A DNA stretch of 64,000 bases from Cynocephalus volans (GCF_027409185.1 NC_084467.1:18714501-18778500); one strand, 5' to 3'. Shown: positions 50,613 to 62,389, counted from the first letter of the stretch. The notes: a model not told the origin generated them from the sequence alone. Program-made: numbers and translations.

Positions 50613-51410
50613 TGAATGAAGATACATTTAATCAATATGTTTCCTTTTATTCTGTCTGTGGTCCTAAATAATTGCATTAGAATTCCTCTGCAATTCTACC
50701 CACCATCCAACAGTTTCTCCCGCCTACTGTTTTAAGCCCCTCTGGGAGGAACTCAGCCTCCTGATATGTGAACTGTGGGTACCCTGGGATCTTCAAGAGC
50801 ACGGAGCTATGTTCCTGCTGGGAATAATGGGCTGTGGAATGTCAGCCCTGGCGTCCAGGGAATTTCCCCTCCTCCCACTTTTCTCTTCATATATGTTATA
50901 GGGGTGTGGAGGAGCCAAAGGGGCTGAACTGAGGTGAGACTGGGTACAATTTGGGGACTTACACAATCTTTGTGAATATCTTCTTTTTTCTTGGAGTTAG
51001 GTTAGATTGACACACTGCCTGCTTCCAGTAGCACCACCAAGCAGGACTTGGCAGAGTCACTGGAATTCTCTGAAGCATCTCAAGTAATCCCAGCCTCCTC
51101 TGTACTCTGCAGGGACCTAAGAGGCCCCAGCGGCTGTGAGTGGGGATTAGCAGGATGTCAGGGAGGGCCCTTGCCCTAACAACAAGATGCCCTGAACTGA
51201 AGGCTTGTCATCTATCTCTGAAAGAGGCGTCAGTGCCCTTGATCTTCATCATATCACAGTTTTTGGTTCTCAGTGGGCAAGGGAGACCTGAAGGTGGGGA
51301 CTTTCATAGCTTCAGAGCCAAGGACGCCCTGACAATTAAGCAGGAATAAGGGCTAGCCGGCCATCCCATTCGATACCCTGAGTTCCCAGGAGAACATCCA
51401 TTCTTCTTCT

Positions 51411-51585
51411 TTTTTTTTTTTTTTTTTTTTATAGATGACCGGTAAGGGGATCTTAACCCTTGACTTGGTGTTGTCAGCACCATGCTCAGCCAGTGAGCAA
51501 ACCGGCCATCCGTATATGGGATCCGAACCCGGGGCCTTGGTGTTATCAGCACCGCACTCTCCCGAGTGAGCCACGGGCCGGCCCC
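51411..51585 (-). mobile_element. Dimeric tRNA-derived SINE (CYN-like), young
   Basis: Full-length reverse dimer 415 bp past the CNR2 stop, hence probably in the CNR2 3' UTR. A perfect 16-bp flanking repeat catccattcttcttct lies at 51395-51410 and 51586-51601. Confidence 0.95.
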
Positions 51586-51999
51586 CATCCATTCTTCTTC
51601 TAAGATTTCCTCCGAGTCCTTCACTGCCGAGCCTGAAGGCTCTCTCTGGCTCCTATGGTCTCTGGAGGATACAGGCACTGAGCCATCTCATTTCTGACCT
51701 GACACTACTGAGCCTGTCCCAGGCTCTCTGCCCCCTGCCCACCTTGCCGCTCCTTGCAGGTCCCGGCTATCCAGCAGGCCATGTGCAGGGAAGCATGGCT
51801 AGGCTCCCCTCCCAGGGTCAGTCCCAACACTCATCAGCAAAAAAGGATGTGTCCAGGCCTCTGGGGCTGGTTCCAGTAAGATAAGAGAGCCAGACTGCTC
51901 TCTCTCCTCCAGGGAGTCAATGACTTCTGACTTGGGTTGTTTAAAACTGGGAAAGAGGCCTCATCAGTAATCAGCACAGTACGGACCTCTGGATTCTGG

Positions 52000-53046
52000 T
52001 CACGAGGTGATTTTCACATCAGCCTCTGTCTCGGTGACTGAGGACCTTGGGGCTTCTTCTTTTCCCTCAGGCCCGAGGCCCCTCAGGCACTTCTTCCAGC
52101 AGGCCAGGCAATGGTGGGCAGAGGAGCGGATCTCCCCACTTCGCAGGGCATAGATGACAGGGTTGACCATGGAGTTGACAAGGCACAGCATGGAGCAGAA
52201 GGCGAAGACCTTCTTGATCTGGTCACTTAGCGTGGTGGTCAGGCTGTGGGCCATGAGGGCCAGTACTGGGAACCAGCATATGAAGAGCACAGCCAGCACC
52301 AGTGCCAGGGTCTTGGCCAACTTCACATCCAACCTCATCCAGGACATTCCTGGCACCTGCCTGTCCTGGTGTTCAGCCAAGCTGGCTACATGCTGATGGG
52401 CCTTCCAGAGGATGTGCCCATAGGTGTAGATGATGCCAGAGAAGAGAAAGGCAATGAACAGGAGCCAGCCCAGCAGATAGTCATTGGGGATCAGTGGGAA
52501 AAGCTGAGAGCAGAGACTGGGACAGCAAGTCCATCCCATGAGGGGCAGGTAGGAGATGAATGCTGAGAGGACCCACATGATGCCCAGAGCTGCCAGTGCC
52601 CTCCCACGGGTAAGTAGAGCTTTGTATGCAGGTGGGTAGCACAGACAGAGGTAGCGGTCAATAGCGGTCAGCAGCAGGCTGCCCACAGAGGCTGTGAAGG
52701 TCATGGTCACGCTGCCAATTTTTAGCAGGAAGACAGCCTTGGAATCCATGCCATGGAAGACGTGGAAATTTACGAAGTTGCAGGCAAAGACCACACTGGC
52801 CAGGAAGTCAGCTGCAGCCAAGCTGCCTATGAACAGGTAGGAGGGCTTCCTGCGGAGCCGGTGGTTGGCCAGGATCAGATAGAGAATGGCCACGTTCTCC
52901 AGGGCGCTCAGCAGGCCCAGAAGGGTGCACAGCACTGCAACAGCTATCTTTTGGGGACCGCTCAGAATCATGTACTCCTTCATGGGATTGAAATTCAGGC
53001 CATCCTTGGAGCCATTGGCTGCCTCCATCATCCAGCACCCCTCCAT
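52000..53046 (-). CDS. CNR2: CNR2, cannabinoid receptor 2 (CB2), short-tailed form
   Basis: CB2 is a class A Gi/o-coupled receptor for endocannabinoids at the surface of immune cells. The single coding exon gives 348 residues plus TGA, against about 360 in human. I chose the ATG at 53044-53046 (MEGCWMMEAANGS) because it matches orthologues. The open frame extends 30 codons further upstream, but a pyrimidine-rich splice acceptor ending at 53074 makes that part intronic. Visible features are: amino-terminal sequon Asn11; seven hydrophobic helices at about residues 34-59, 72-92, 105-129, 150-172, 189-214, 247-267 and 280-301; Asp130-Arg131-Tyr132; CWFP at 257-260; NPVIY at 295-299; and tail cysteines 313, 316 and 320. 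The codon equivalent to human Trp349 is TGA, so the last human-type residues are missing. FUCA1 begins about 7.7 kb downstream, in the same orientation. Confidence 0.98.
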   Translation of the reverse strand: MEGCWMMEAANGSKDGLNFNPMKEYMILSGPQKIAVAVLCTLLGLLSALENVAILYLILANHRLRRKPSYLFIGSLAAADFLASVVFACNFVNFHVFHGMDSKAVFLLKIGSVTMTFTASVGSLLLTAIDRYLCLCYPPAYKALLTRGRALAALGIMWVLSAFISYLPLMGWTCCPSLCSQLFPLIPNDYLLGWLLFIAFLFSGIIYTYGHILWKAHQHVASLAEHQDRQVPGMSWMRLDVKLAKTLALVLAVLFICWFPVLALMAHSLTTTLSDQIKKVFAFCSMLCLVNSMVNPVIYALRSGEIRSSAHHCLACWKKCLRGLGPEGKEEAPRSSVTETEADVKITS

Positions 53047-53075
53047 GGTGTGGAACCTTTGGCTTCCACCAGTCT
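53047..53075 (-). other. CNR2: CNR2 5' UTR stub and splice acceptor
   Basis: A pyrimidine tract (minus strand, about 53076-53098) ends in CAAG at 53074-53077, giving an AG acceptor. The coding exon would then start at 53073, with 27 nt of 5' UTR before the ATG. The upstream noncoding exon or exons were not found in the window. Confidence 0.7.
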
Positions 53076-53964
53076 TGAAGAGGAAGAAAAGAGAGTCAAT
53101 CAGTGCAACAATGACCTCACTTGGTAACTGATACAAGCAAAAACTTTTACCTGGGTGGATAGATCATATGTTGGAAACTCAGTTTATATTTTGTTCCCCT
53201 GGATGTTGCCTTTCTCCATTCAGGTGGAAGCCAGGTCTGTAGTGGTTGCTTCAGGGTGAGGTATGTGGCGGGGTGCAACAAGCAAAAGTGACCTGTAAGC
53301 TTTTTGGCCTTTTGTTTTTCAAAAGACTAATCCTAAGGCTCTCGTTTGAAAGCAAGGGAAAGCCCCAAGAGTCTAAAACCAAGAGGAAATCAAAACCTAG
53401 AAGAAATGGAATCTGGAGTGATAAGGTAGAGGGTTTCGTTTTGGGTTTTTTTGTTTGTTTGTTTGTTTTTTGCATTGTCTTTTTTTTTTTTTTTTTTTTG
53501 CCACTGACCAGTTTTCTTGTTTTGTTTTGTCTGCCAGTTTTGGTAAGTAAGGTGCTGAAGTTTTAACAATTATTTAGGGATGGGAGATGAGACTTCAGCT
53601 TTACATCAAGTGGTATGAAGATAAACTGTAGAAGATAAAATATTTTATACTAGATAAAATGAGTGCAGTTAAATTTGAGTATCAGATAATAAATAATTTT
53701 TTAGCATAAATATGTTCCAAATATTGAAGAAAAAACTCAGGACACCTAAATATTGTATGAGACATTATTAAACATTATTAGAAAGCAAACTAAACATTTC
53801 TGTAGAGGGATATGCTTTCTAAATAAGTTGCACAGGGTTATCACATGTAAAAGCCCATGGAATTAGAGCTCACAATGCAAAATTATGGAATACATCAGGA
53901 AACATGAGCAAGAGTTAGTAGAAATGTCAGGCAGTAGAATTACACTTTGAAGAACTTTATATAA

Positions 53965-54078
53965 GGGCCAGCCTGTGGCTCACTTGGGAGAGCGTGGTGC
54001 TGACAACACCAAGTCAAGGGTTAAGATCCCCTTACCGGTCATCTTTAAAAAAACAAACAAACAAACAAAAAAAACCAC
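53965..54078 (+). mobile_element. Hybrid monomeric SINE
   Basis: Third copy of the hybrid class, sense, with an A-rich tail and flanking repeat ctttatataa (53955-53964 and 54079-54088). Confidence 0.9.
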
Positions 54079-54162
54079 CTTTATATAATATAATTCTTGG
54101 GTATACCTTATAAAAATAGGTTTAATATTATTAAACAATAAAGAATAAAAAACATGAGTACA

Positions 54163-54269
54163 GGGCTGGCCAGTTAGCTCAGTTGGTTAGAGCACAGTGT
54201 TATAACACCAAGGTTGAGGGCTCGGATCCCCATAATGGCCAGCTGCCAAAAACAGACAGACAAACACAC
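54163..54269 (+). mobile_element. Monomeric tRNA-Ile-like SINE
   Basis: Sense copy with a perfect flanking repeat acatgagtaca (54152-54162 and 54270-54280). Confidence 0.93.
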
Positions 54270-54700
54270 ACATGAGTACAAAATGCGAGACAGGGCAGAT
54301 TTGAAAAAGAATCAGGTAGAATTTCTGGAAGTGAAAAATAAAGTCCTTGAAAAAAGAAACCCTTAAGGGATAGGTTAAAGAACAGAATAGACCAGCTAAA
54401 AAGCATTGATCCGAAGAAGTTTCTCACGAGGAGATGAAGAGATGGAAAAGGATGAAAGACAGGTTAAGAGACATGAAGAACTGAATGAAAAAGAAGAAAG
54501 CAAGGCAAGAAGGAATGGCAAGCTAGTAAGTTGACGAATGCATGAGTAAATAGGAGCAAACATCTCCATAAGGCAACAGTAACAATAGAGAATAATCTGG
54601 AGAGTATAAAAACAAAATGGAAATAAGACTGTGAATGACTATAAGGCAAGACAAGAAAGAGATGAATAGCGTGAGAGCTTTATTTAGGAAGCAGGTGGAC
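54270..54700 (+). mobile_element. L1/HAL1-like ORF1-region remnant
   Basis: Purine-rich sense sequence of the L1 ORF1 coiled-coil type (aaaaagaaacccttaaggg, gaagaactgaatgaaaaaga), full of stops. Confidence 0.5.
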
Positions 54701-54711
54701 GCTGATTTAAC

Positions 54712-55478
54712 TGTAGGCTTTAAAAAACCCAGCATCATCTCTTACTTGTTTACTATAATAGCTTCCTCACTGGGCTCCCTGCTTTTAACCAGGCCCATTT
54801 CTAGTCTAATTTCAACACAGCAGCCAGGGTGATCTTCTTAAAATATAAGTCAGATCATGTTACTCCTCTGTCCCAAACCCATCTTAGCTCCGCATTCCAT
54901 TCATTGTAAAAGTCAAAGTTCTTACCATGGCCTAAAAGGGCCCATTACCACTCTGACCTCCCTTCGGCCATGCTTCCCTTGGTCACTCTCTTTAGCCACT
55001 TTTGCTTCGTGATCAGTCTTCTCTCCTGCCTCAGGGCCTTTGCACTGGCTGTTCCCTCTGCCTGGAACACTCTTTCCCCAGAGAGGTACTTGGCTCTGTC
55101 TCTCATCTTCTTCAAGTCTTTGCTCAGATTTCCCATTTTGAATAACACCTGCCCTGACCACCCCATTTAATACTGTAATTCACTCCAAACTCCAGCTCTT
55201 TTGTGTTCCCTTACATTGACCTATTCTTTATTTTTTCCATATCACTTATCACCTTCTACCATATAATTTATCCTATGTAATTTACTTATCATGTTTTGTT
55301 ATTTATTGTCTATTGTTTTATTGCTTATTGTTTATTGTCTGTCCCTATTGTCACTAGAATATAAGCTCCATGTGGTCAGGGACCTCCTGTTTTGGTCACT
55401 GATATTACAAAAGGGCTTAGAGTAGTGTCTAGTACATAATAGGTACTCAATAAATATTTGCAGAATTGAATCTAATTT
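54712..55478 (+). mobile_element. L2 LINE 3' end
   Basis: A well-preserved ancient L2 copy: TTTGCACTGGCTGTTCCCTC, TGCCTGGAACACTCTTTCC, TTAGAGTAGTGTCTAGTAC and AATAAATATTTGCAGAATTG, in that order. Confidence 0.85.
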
Positions 55479-55489
55479 CAATTGAATAG

Positions 55490-56340
55490 TGAGCAATTTT
55501 AACAGTCCTGTCTCAGAAATTGATAGATTAAGCAGACGACATAATAAGTAAGGATGTGATATTTGAATGTGCAATTAACAAGCTTGATCTAATAGTCATA
55601 TATGGAACTCAGCACCCAATAATTAGAGAATACACGTTGTTTTGAAGTAAATGTGGACACTTATTAAAAGTAAGTCCTATGTGAAAAGTAAATTTCAAAA
55701 AATTTAACATGATCTGTAATATACAAACCATCTAAATTGCATCTGATCACTTGCAATTCATTAGAAATTAAGAATTTTAAAAATATGACTACAAAGTATC
55801 ATAAGTATGGAATTTTAAAACCATACCTCTGAATAATTCCTGGATCAAAAACTTAGAAAAAAAATAGCAAATACTTAGTATTAAATGATTACGAAATTGC
55901 AACACAGTAAGATTTGGGGATGCATCTGAGTGATATGGAAAGGGAATTTTATAGCCCCAGATGCTCATAATACGAAAAAAAAAAAAAAAAAAAAAAAACT
56001 AATGAGCTAAACATCCAACTCATGAAATCAGGAAAAGAACAACAGAATAAATCCAAAGAAGGCAGAAGATAGAAGTAAGAAGAGCAGAGGGCCAGCTGGT
56101 TGGCTCAGTTGGTTAGAGCCAGTGTTGTAACACCAAGGTGAAGGGTTTGGATCCCTGTTCTGGCCAGCTGCAAAACAAAACAAAACAAAACAAAAAGAGC
56201 AGAAATTAATTAATAAGGGAAAACAATAGACAATAGAAAGAACCAACAAAGACCAAAGCTAGTTCTTTGAAAAGATAACAAAATAGACAACCTCAGACAA
56301 GATTACTTAAGAAAAAAGGAGACAAACCACAATTAAGAAA
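55490..56340 (+). mobile_element. Decayed L1 ORF2 remnant
   Basis: A-rich sense sequence resembling an old L1 ORF2, interrupted by the SINE at 56088. No usable frame. Confidence 0.5.
56088..56192 (+). mobile_element. Monomeric tRNA-Ile-like SINE
   Basis: Sense copy with an (AAAAC)n tail. A short flanking repeat agagcag is visible. Confidence 0.88.
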
Positions 56341-56348
56341 AGTATTGA

Positions 56349-56448
56349 AGGCTGGCCGGTTAGCTCAGTGAGTTAGAGCGAGGCCTTGTAACACCAAGTT
56401 CTAAGCATTTGAATCCCCATCTGGGCCAGCTGCCAAAAAAAAAGAAAG
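56349..56448 (+). mobile_element. Monomeric tRNA-Ile-like SINE
   Basis: Sense copy (AGGCTGGCCGGTTAGCTCAG) with an A-rich tail. Confidence 0.88.
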
Positions 56449-58179
56449 ATAAATATTGGGCACAAAAGAGAAATGGTCAGTAATCCTTTGAAAACATCTC
56501 ATCTAATCCAACTCCATCATTTTACCAGCGAGTGCCTGTGACTACTACACCTGCAGCGGGAAGGGTGGGGATGTAATTTGCCTAAGGTCACCCAACAAAT
56601 TAGTGGCAGAGCTGGAACTAGAATCCACTCCCCCTGAGTCACAAGACAAAACTCTTGTGCTGTAAGCACAGAAATGGCCCTGCCCAGAGAAATCGGGATG
56701 GGCATTTCCCTGAGATAGATGTCCCTTGCTGAGTATTGTCAAGGTCACCTCTGAGTTGAGACAGGACATGGAGCCAGCCGAGCTCTCGACCCTGGTCATG
56801 AGTGAGGGACACTGTGCAAGTGTCTCTCAGCTTCCACATCCCCACACTGCCCACTCTGGGCGCTTCTGTCTCAGGAGGCTGAGATAAGATGCTCCCTGCA
56901 CCCCTGCTGCCCTGGCCCCCTACCAGGAACTCTTCCCACTCCAGTCAGGGAATGGCTTTCCCCGAGTAGAGTCCAGCATAGAAGAGGGATGCTGGGGTGG
57001 CGGTGGCTGGCATTTGTGCCTCCCCTGGACCTGGCGTGGCCAGCAACCTGTGGTTATTGTCCCAAGTGGGTTAGGGCAGGAAATGCAGGGATTTAGATGG
57101 AGTTCCAACAAGACAACATCTGACAGCAACCAGATGCACAGAGAAGCAGGAAACCAGCTCCCTGTCTGTCTTCCCTCTGGGCAGATAGAAATCCCTTTTG
57201 GGGTCAGAACGTTTGGCTTCTAGACGGGGTCTTCTTCCAGGGCGAGGACTGTGAATGCCCAGCACAGAGGGGACTCTGTTTGCTGTACTGAACAGTGGTT
57301 CTAGTTCCACCTCTGCCATGGCTTGTCACGTGACTTCGGGCAAGTCCCTTCAATTTTGTGAGCTCCTTTTCTCCTCTGTGAAATGACAGTAACAATACCT
57401 GTCCCATTCTCCTTGGGAAACAAATGCGCTGATGACCACCACCATGGCTTTTTAACCTGACCCATCGGTAGGCTGTGATGGGGGTGACAATCCTTTCAAA
57501 GTGTGTATAGAATTTATGTCTGTGTGTTTCTGAGGGGAAAGATTCATACTTTTTATCAGTATGTCAGCGGAGTTCCAAATATAAAGAACCACTGATGTAT
57601 GCAAAAACATTTTGTGATCTCATGCTGTACAGAGTAAGATTAAAAGAGAACCAACTCACCACATTCTTCCCCCACCTAACAGAAATGCCAAAGCCCAGAA
57701 ACCTCCTGCTGCTCTTTCCACAGGGAGTGTGTCCATGCTGGGGCTGCTGTCTGGGGGCTGTGGCCTGGGGCTCTGACTCATGCTGAGCAGATCTGGGAAG
57801 GGAAGGTGGAGGCCTGGGAAACTGCTCAGGAAAAGATGCACTGGGGGGTTTTTCTGACCTGAAGTGAAAGTGTGAAGTGAAAGATTGCCACCGTGGCAGC
57901 CCCCACCCCCACCCCCACTGTGTTTAAAGACTTCCTCAGAGGTGGTAGCCCAGGCCTGTGGCTACTAAACCTGCAGTGGAAAGCTGAGATTTAATGCCGT
58001 GAGACTCATTATTTTTATCCCAGACCAGGAGGAGGGAGGCCCAGGGTCCAGTTCCTGTGCTGCCACTGCATGACTCTGGCCAGGTCGCTTCTCCCCTCTG
58101 GGCATTTCTTTTCTCATCTTCAGTGAAGGAGGGTTGATAGAGTGATTCCTAAGATCTCCTCCAGGAAACTCAGCATGTT

Positions 58180-58420
58180 GGATCCCAGTGTTAGATTTTG
58201 GAACCAGACCTCCATGGATTCAAATCCAGCTCTACAACTTATAGGTGATGTGATCTTGGGCAAGTTGCTGCACTTCTCTGAGGCTCCGTCTCATTCATCT
58301 TTAAACTGGGAGAAATACTACCTATATCACATGGTTGTGCAGATAATTGATAGTTGTTTACTAAATTCGTGATGCTGTGCCTGGCTTACAGTAGGAACCC
58401 TATGAAAGGCAGGAAATGCT
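58180..58420 (+). repeat. MIR SINE
   Basis: Sense MIR: TTCAAATCCAGCTCTACAAC, GATCTTGGGCAAGTTGCTG and GCTGTGCCTGGCTTACAG. Confidence 0.8.
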
Positions 58421-58541
58421 TAACAGAGTTCATAGGCTGAAATCGTGCCTGACCTTCATCTGAGAGCCAAGGCAGATAGAAAGATCCCCACTTATTCGCA
58501 GCTGACACTTTAGCGTCATTGAGGCCAAACCACTACATTTT

Positions 58542-58688
58542 TCTTTTTTTTTTTTTTTTTTGTCTTTTTCATGACTGGCACTCAGCCAGTGAGTGCACCG
58601 GCCATTCCTACATAGGATCCGAACCCGTGGCGGGAGCGTCGCTGCGCTCCCAGCGCCGCACTCTCCCGAGTGCGCCACGGGTTCGGCC
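58542..58688 (-). mobile_element. GC-rich hairpin SINE, copy 3
   Basis: Reverse copy with stem GGGAGCG..CGCTCCC and loop tcgctg. The flanking repeat ccaaaccactacatttt / ccaaaccaccacatttt (58525-58541, 58689-58705) has one mismatch. Confidence 0.93.
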
Positions 58689-60359
58689 CCAAACCACCAC
58701 ATTTTAAAAAAACCTGTTTGACCTGCAAGAATGACTTATCAGAAATAGACCAAGGTAATCATCTCGACCTGGTCCCTTGTGTCCAGCCATAGAAGGGTGT
58801 CATGGGGCCTGCCTTCCACATTTCTTCTCCTAGGCCACCTATGTCCTAGGTAGCTCTTGACTGCAGTTGCCATAAAGTTTTCCGGACTTTGGGATGTAGG
58901 CTGTGTTCCTCTGCCCAAATCTTATCAATTTCATATCTATTGCTATATTAAAAGCCGCCCCTCCAGGAAGCATTCTCTGGCCTCCCCTCCAGTTGGACGA
59001 AACTAGCTGAGTCCTACTACACGGGTTGGCGTCCACCTGTGTTATCTGTGTCCATCCCGCATCTTGCTTCCTGGACTGTGAGCTTCTTATCTTGAGAGTA
59101 GAATCTGGTCTGGAACTGGAGTCATCTGGGTGTCCCGCTCCCTCTCACACCACCGACAACAAAAAACACCTCTTAGCACAATGTTAGGCCCATAGTTGAT
59201 TATTGGTGGAGGTCTTCTGATGAGGGGCCAGGGCTGACTAAGCAGCCTTATGGAGATGGGACTCAGCCCAACCAGGCAAGGTGACTAGATGGCCCCTGAG
59301 CTCCTGCTCCCCGATCCCAAGCCCATGACAGACCTGGTTCACCAATCCCAGACATCGTTCACCCTAAGTCTCACCATGTTTCTCACCATGGTGCGCTCCT
59401 GGCCTGGGGAACCAGACCTGTGGAAAGAGGTGGGAGCCACAGCGGCAGCTCTAAAGCAGAATGTGAACCAGAAGGTTGGCAACTGTCCAAGCTCCTTGAC
59501 CTTGTGAACAGACCACCAGGATAGTCCCTCCTGAAATGGACTTGGCAGGGGAGATAGACGGCACTGTGGGGGGAAAGAACTTAAAACCTCTCCAGCAGCG
59601 TAAGTCCCAGGAGAAGTTTATTGACGCAAGGCCAAACATAGACATTCTCCTAGGGGAGAGATGGAAAGGGCTACCGAAGAGGTGCTTTCCCAAATCAATT
59701 CCTTTAATAAACTCCTCCTGGGATTTCCAGCACCTAAGCTGGCACAAAGCAAGCACTGAAGTATTTTTAAATTGACTTATTGAATGAATGAATGAACAAA
59801 TGCCTGTTAGGTAAAAAGCAGACTCTTCAGATCAACTTTCAGGCTTTCTTTCCCCTCAGTTTCCAGCCAGCTAGGAGCTAAGTGTAATGTGGGACACAGT
59901 CCCAGGGCTATTCCAGGTCTGTTCCTGATTCATTTCTTGCTCCTCGTAGTGGTTTCTAATGCTTTGCTTTTACTTTAACTGTCCTCATTCATAAGGCAGC
60001 CACCTCCAGTCCTTTTAGGAAAGAATTTGTAATTTATAGAATAGGAGCAAAGGATCATTATTAAAGTCTCCTCTATAATTCCTTTCTCAAATGTCTACTA
60101 GTTATCAGAGAAACTCAGTCCCCATGAGTCTGCCCTGTAGGGCTGAAGGATTCCATCCCAAGCCTGAGGTCCACTCACCATTCACCCCTGCACCCAGGGT
60201 TCTGGGTGGTCGCTACCTGCTGTTTGGACTCACACAGTTTCTTCATCTGTGAACGGGGAAACTAGTACCTGCATTCTTGATGTGCAGGTTAAATAATTAT
60301 TTCCAACTAATCAGGCAGTAGGGTGGCTGCCTGATTGAACTATAGAGACTGTGTGATGT

Positions 60360-60650
60360 GGTGGAAAGAAAAAGGTCCTAAGTTAGGAATCAGGTGCTCA
60401 GGGGCTGAGCCCTGGCTCTGGCACCAGTAAGCTCTATGGAGAAGCCACTTACTCTCTTTTGTCCCAGTATTGCCATCTGAAAAGAAGATTGGAGGATCAT
60501 GACGATGACTGCTTGGCATTGTACTAGCACTTTCTACAGATTATCTCATTTAAACCTCAAAACAACCCTGCAAGACTGGTACTGTTATTATTTGCCATAT
60601 TTTATAGGTGAGGCAATGGGGGCCCAGAGATGTTAAGAAACTTGCCAGGG
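60360..60650. repeat. Two MIR fragments in opposite directions
   Basis: A sense MIR (CTGAGCCCTGGCTCTGGCACC, about 60360-60500) followed by a reverse one (ATTATCTCATTTAAACCTC, about 60510-60650). Confidence 0.65.
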
Positions 60651-61129
60651 GCACTGGGATCCTGTAGTCTCATCCTTTCCTCTGAAGACCTGGGATCCCA
60701 TCCCATTGCTTTGCATTCTCTCCTCCCCACCTCCAAGCAAATACTTGGTAAATTAACTGATTAATTTGAAATCTTCTTCCTCTTTTGACTATCTTATACT
60801 TCAGTGACTTCACTTTTAGAGAATAGACTACTAAAGCCCACATTCGTATCATACTTGACAATTTACAAGGCCTGGGCAGTCTCATGGCTGTCATTAATGT
60901 GAGGCAGGGAGATTCGGAGCAGGACAAGCCACTTGCCCCCAAATCCACAGCAAGTGGTGCCCCTGTGTGGTGACAAGGTCAGATTGGTAAAGGGGCAGAA
61001 ATGAATGCCTGACTGTGCCCAGGGTAAGGGACCCTGACAATGGATACAGACAATCTTTTGTCTTTATTCCCAGGGGCAAATCACATCTCATTTCTATCTC
61101 TTTTTGACTTTTTGTTCTTCTTAAAGCAC

Positions 61130-61230
61130 TTGCTGGCTGGCCAGTCAGTTCAGTTGGAGAGAGTGTGGTGTTATAACACCAACGTCAAGGGCTCGGATCC
61201 TAGTACTGGCCAGCCACCCAAAACAAGAAA
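61130..61230 (+). mobile_element. Monomeric tRNA-Ile-like SINE
   Basis: Sense copy (GGCTGGCCAGTCAGTTCAG..CTAGTACTGGCCAGCC) with an A-rich tail. Confidence 0.87.
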
Positions 61231-61533
61231 ACACTCACTAATGCCTCCATTTCTACCATTAACTGACCCTAGATTTTATTTTGGTTCCCACCAGTCTGGT
61301 GGTGAGGGAGGTGACAGCAAAGCCAAGGGAGAAGGACATGTCTCCATTCAGGAGTTTTGGGGTTGAATGAACAGGAAGTCAAGAATGTGCCAGGGAGCCT
61401 GACTGATGATTTATCAGGCCGGGATAAAGCAGTCAGCTCCTGCCGGCTTGTCTGCATTTTGGTTCTAGTCCCGTATAGAACTGATGGCTGGGTAAACTCA
61501 GGCAAAACGTTCCCCTCCTCTGTATGTCCATCT

Positions 61534-61567
61534 GTGGCCAGCCACCAAAAAAAAAAAAAAAAAAAAA
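61534..61567 (+). mobile_element. Extremely 5'-truncated monomeric SINE
   Basis: Only TGGCCAGCCACC plus about 22 A residues remains, flanked by an imperfect repeat tgtatgtccatctg / gtgtgcccatctg. Confidence 0.65.
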
Positions 61568-61719
61568 GTGTGCCCATCTGTACCAGGAAGGGTTTTTTGA
61601 TGAGATCCTGAAAGGTCCTTTCAACTTGGAAGTTGTGCAATTAACCACAGAGCAGGGGATGGGGGTTTTGTCAGCTTGCTACAGAGCTGGCATGAGAAGG
61701 CAGCTCAGAAAAGCTGGAG

Positions 61720-61915
61720 CAGCAGTTCTCAAACTTTGTGGTCTCAGCACCCCTTTACCATCTTAAAAGTTACACAGACTCCCTAAAGAGCTCTTGTTGA
61801 TGTAGGTTACACCTTTTAATATATACTGTATTAGAAAACAAAACTGAGAACTTAAAAAATTCACTTAATAAGCCTATTACATGTTATAGAAATAGCATAT
61901 TTTTAATGAAAAAAA
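61720..61915 (+). mobile_element. Old DNA-transposon-like repeat
   Basis: It begins GCAGTTCTCAAACTTTGTGG and has CAGCACCCCTTTACC and TAAAGAGCTCTTGTTG. This is a common ancient mammalian relic, probably hAT-type; family not assigned. The SINE at 61917 interrupts it. Confidence 0.5.
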
Positions 61916-61916
61916 T

Positions 61917-62091
61917 TTTTTTTTTTTTTTTTTTTTAAAAGATGACCGGTAAGGGGATCTTAACCCTTGACTTGGTGTTGTCAGCACCACGCTCAGCCAG
62001 TGAGCGAACCAACCATCCCTATATAGGATCCGAACCCGTGGCCTTGGTGTTATCAGCACCGCACTCTCCCAAGTGAGCCACGGGCCGGCCC
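61917..62091 (-). mobile_element. Dimeric tRNA-derived SINE (CYN-like)
   Basis: Full-length reverse dimer with a long T-run and 5' end at GGGCCGGCCC. Confidence 0.93.
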
Positions 62092-62389
62092 TGAAAGAGA
62101 AGATTTTAAATGTTCTCGCAGCAAAGAAATGCACTGTCTTCTTTATCCTCCAAACTGCCTTTGAGGCAGATTATCTTATTTGCACTGTCTTTTAGATGGG
62201 GAGCCCGAGCCTCAGCTAGAATAGATTCGCTCAAAGTCTGCCAGCGTGTAAGTGGCAGAGTCAGAATTCAAACCCAGTCTGCCATGTGATATACCTGGTG
62301 CCAGGCTCTGGCCATGGAAGGCAGGCTGGCCTAGATAGAGGGGCATGGGGTCTCTCTTCTACCTCTGGGCAGCAATCTCTTTCTGGTCT

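Larger units (their letters stand above)
44560..51999. other. FUCA1-CNR2 intergenic region and CNR2 3' UTR
   Basis: No exon was recognised. It holds an MLT1 LTR (46395-46935), four SINEs and several MIRs. The CNR2 3' UTR must occupy the right-hand part, but its end is not determined; a minus-strand AATAAA at about 50656-50661 is one candidate signal. In 46950-48940 I recognise no repeat or gene. Confidence 0.5.

Noticed and set aside
53047-53136. A 30-codon amino-terminal extension of CNR2
   Set aside because: It lies across a pyrimidine tract and AG splice acceptor, and orthologues begin at the downstream MEGCW methionine.
54922-55170. Short frames of 66-79 codons around 55000
   Set aside because: They coincide with an L2 LINE remnant and are chance frames.
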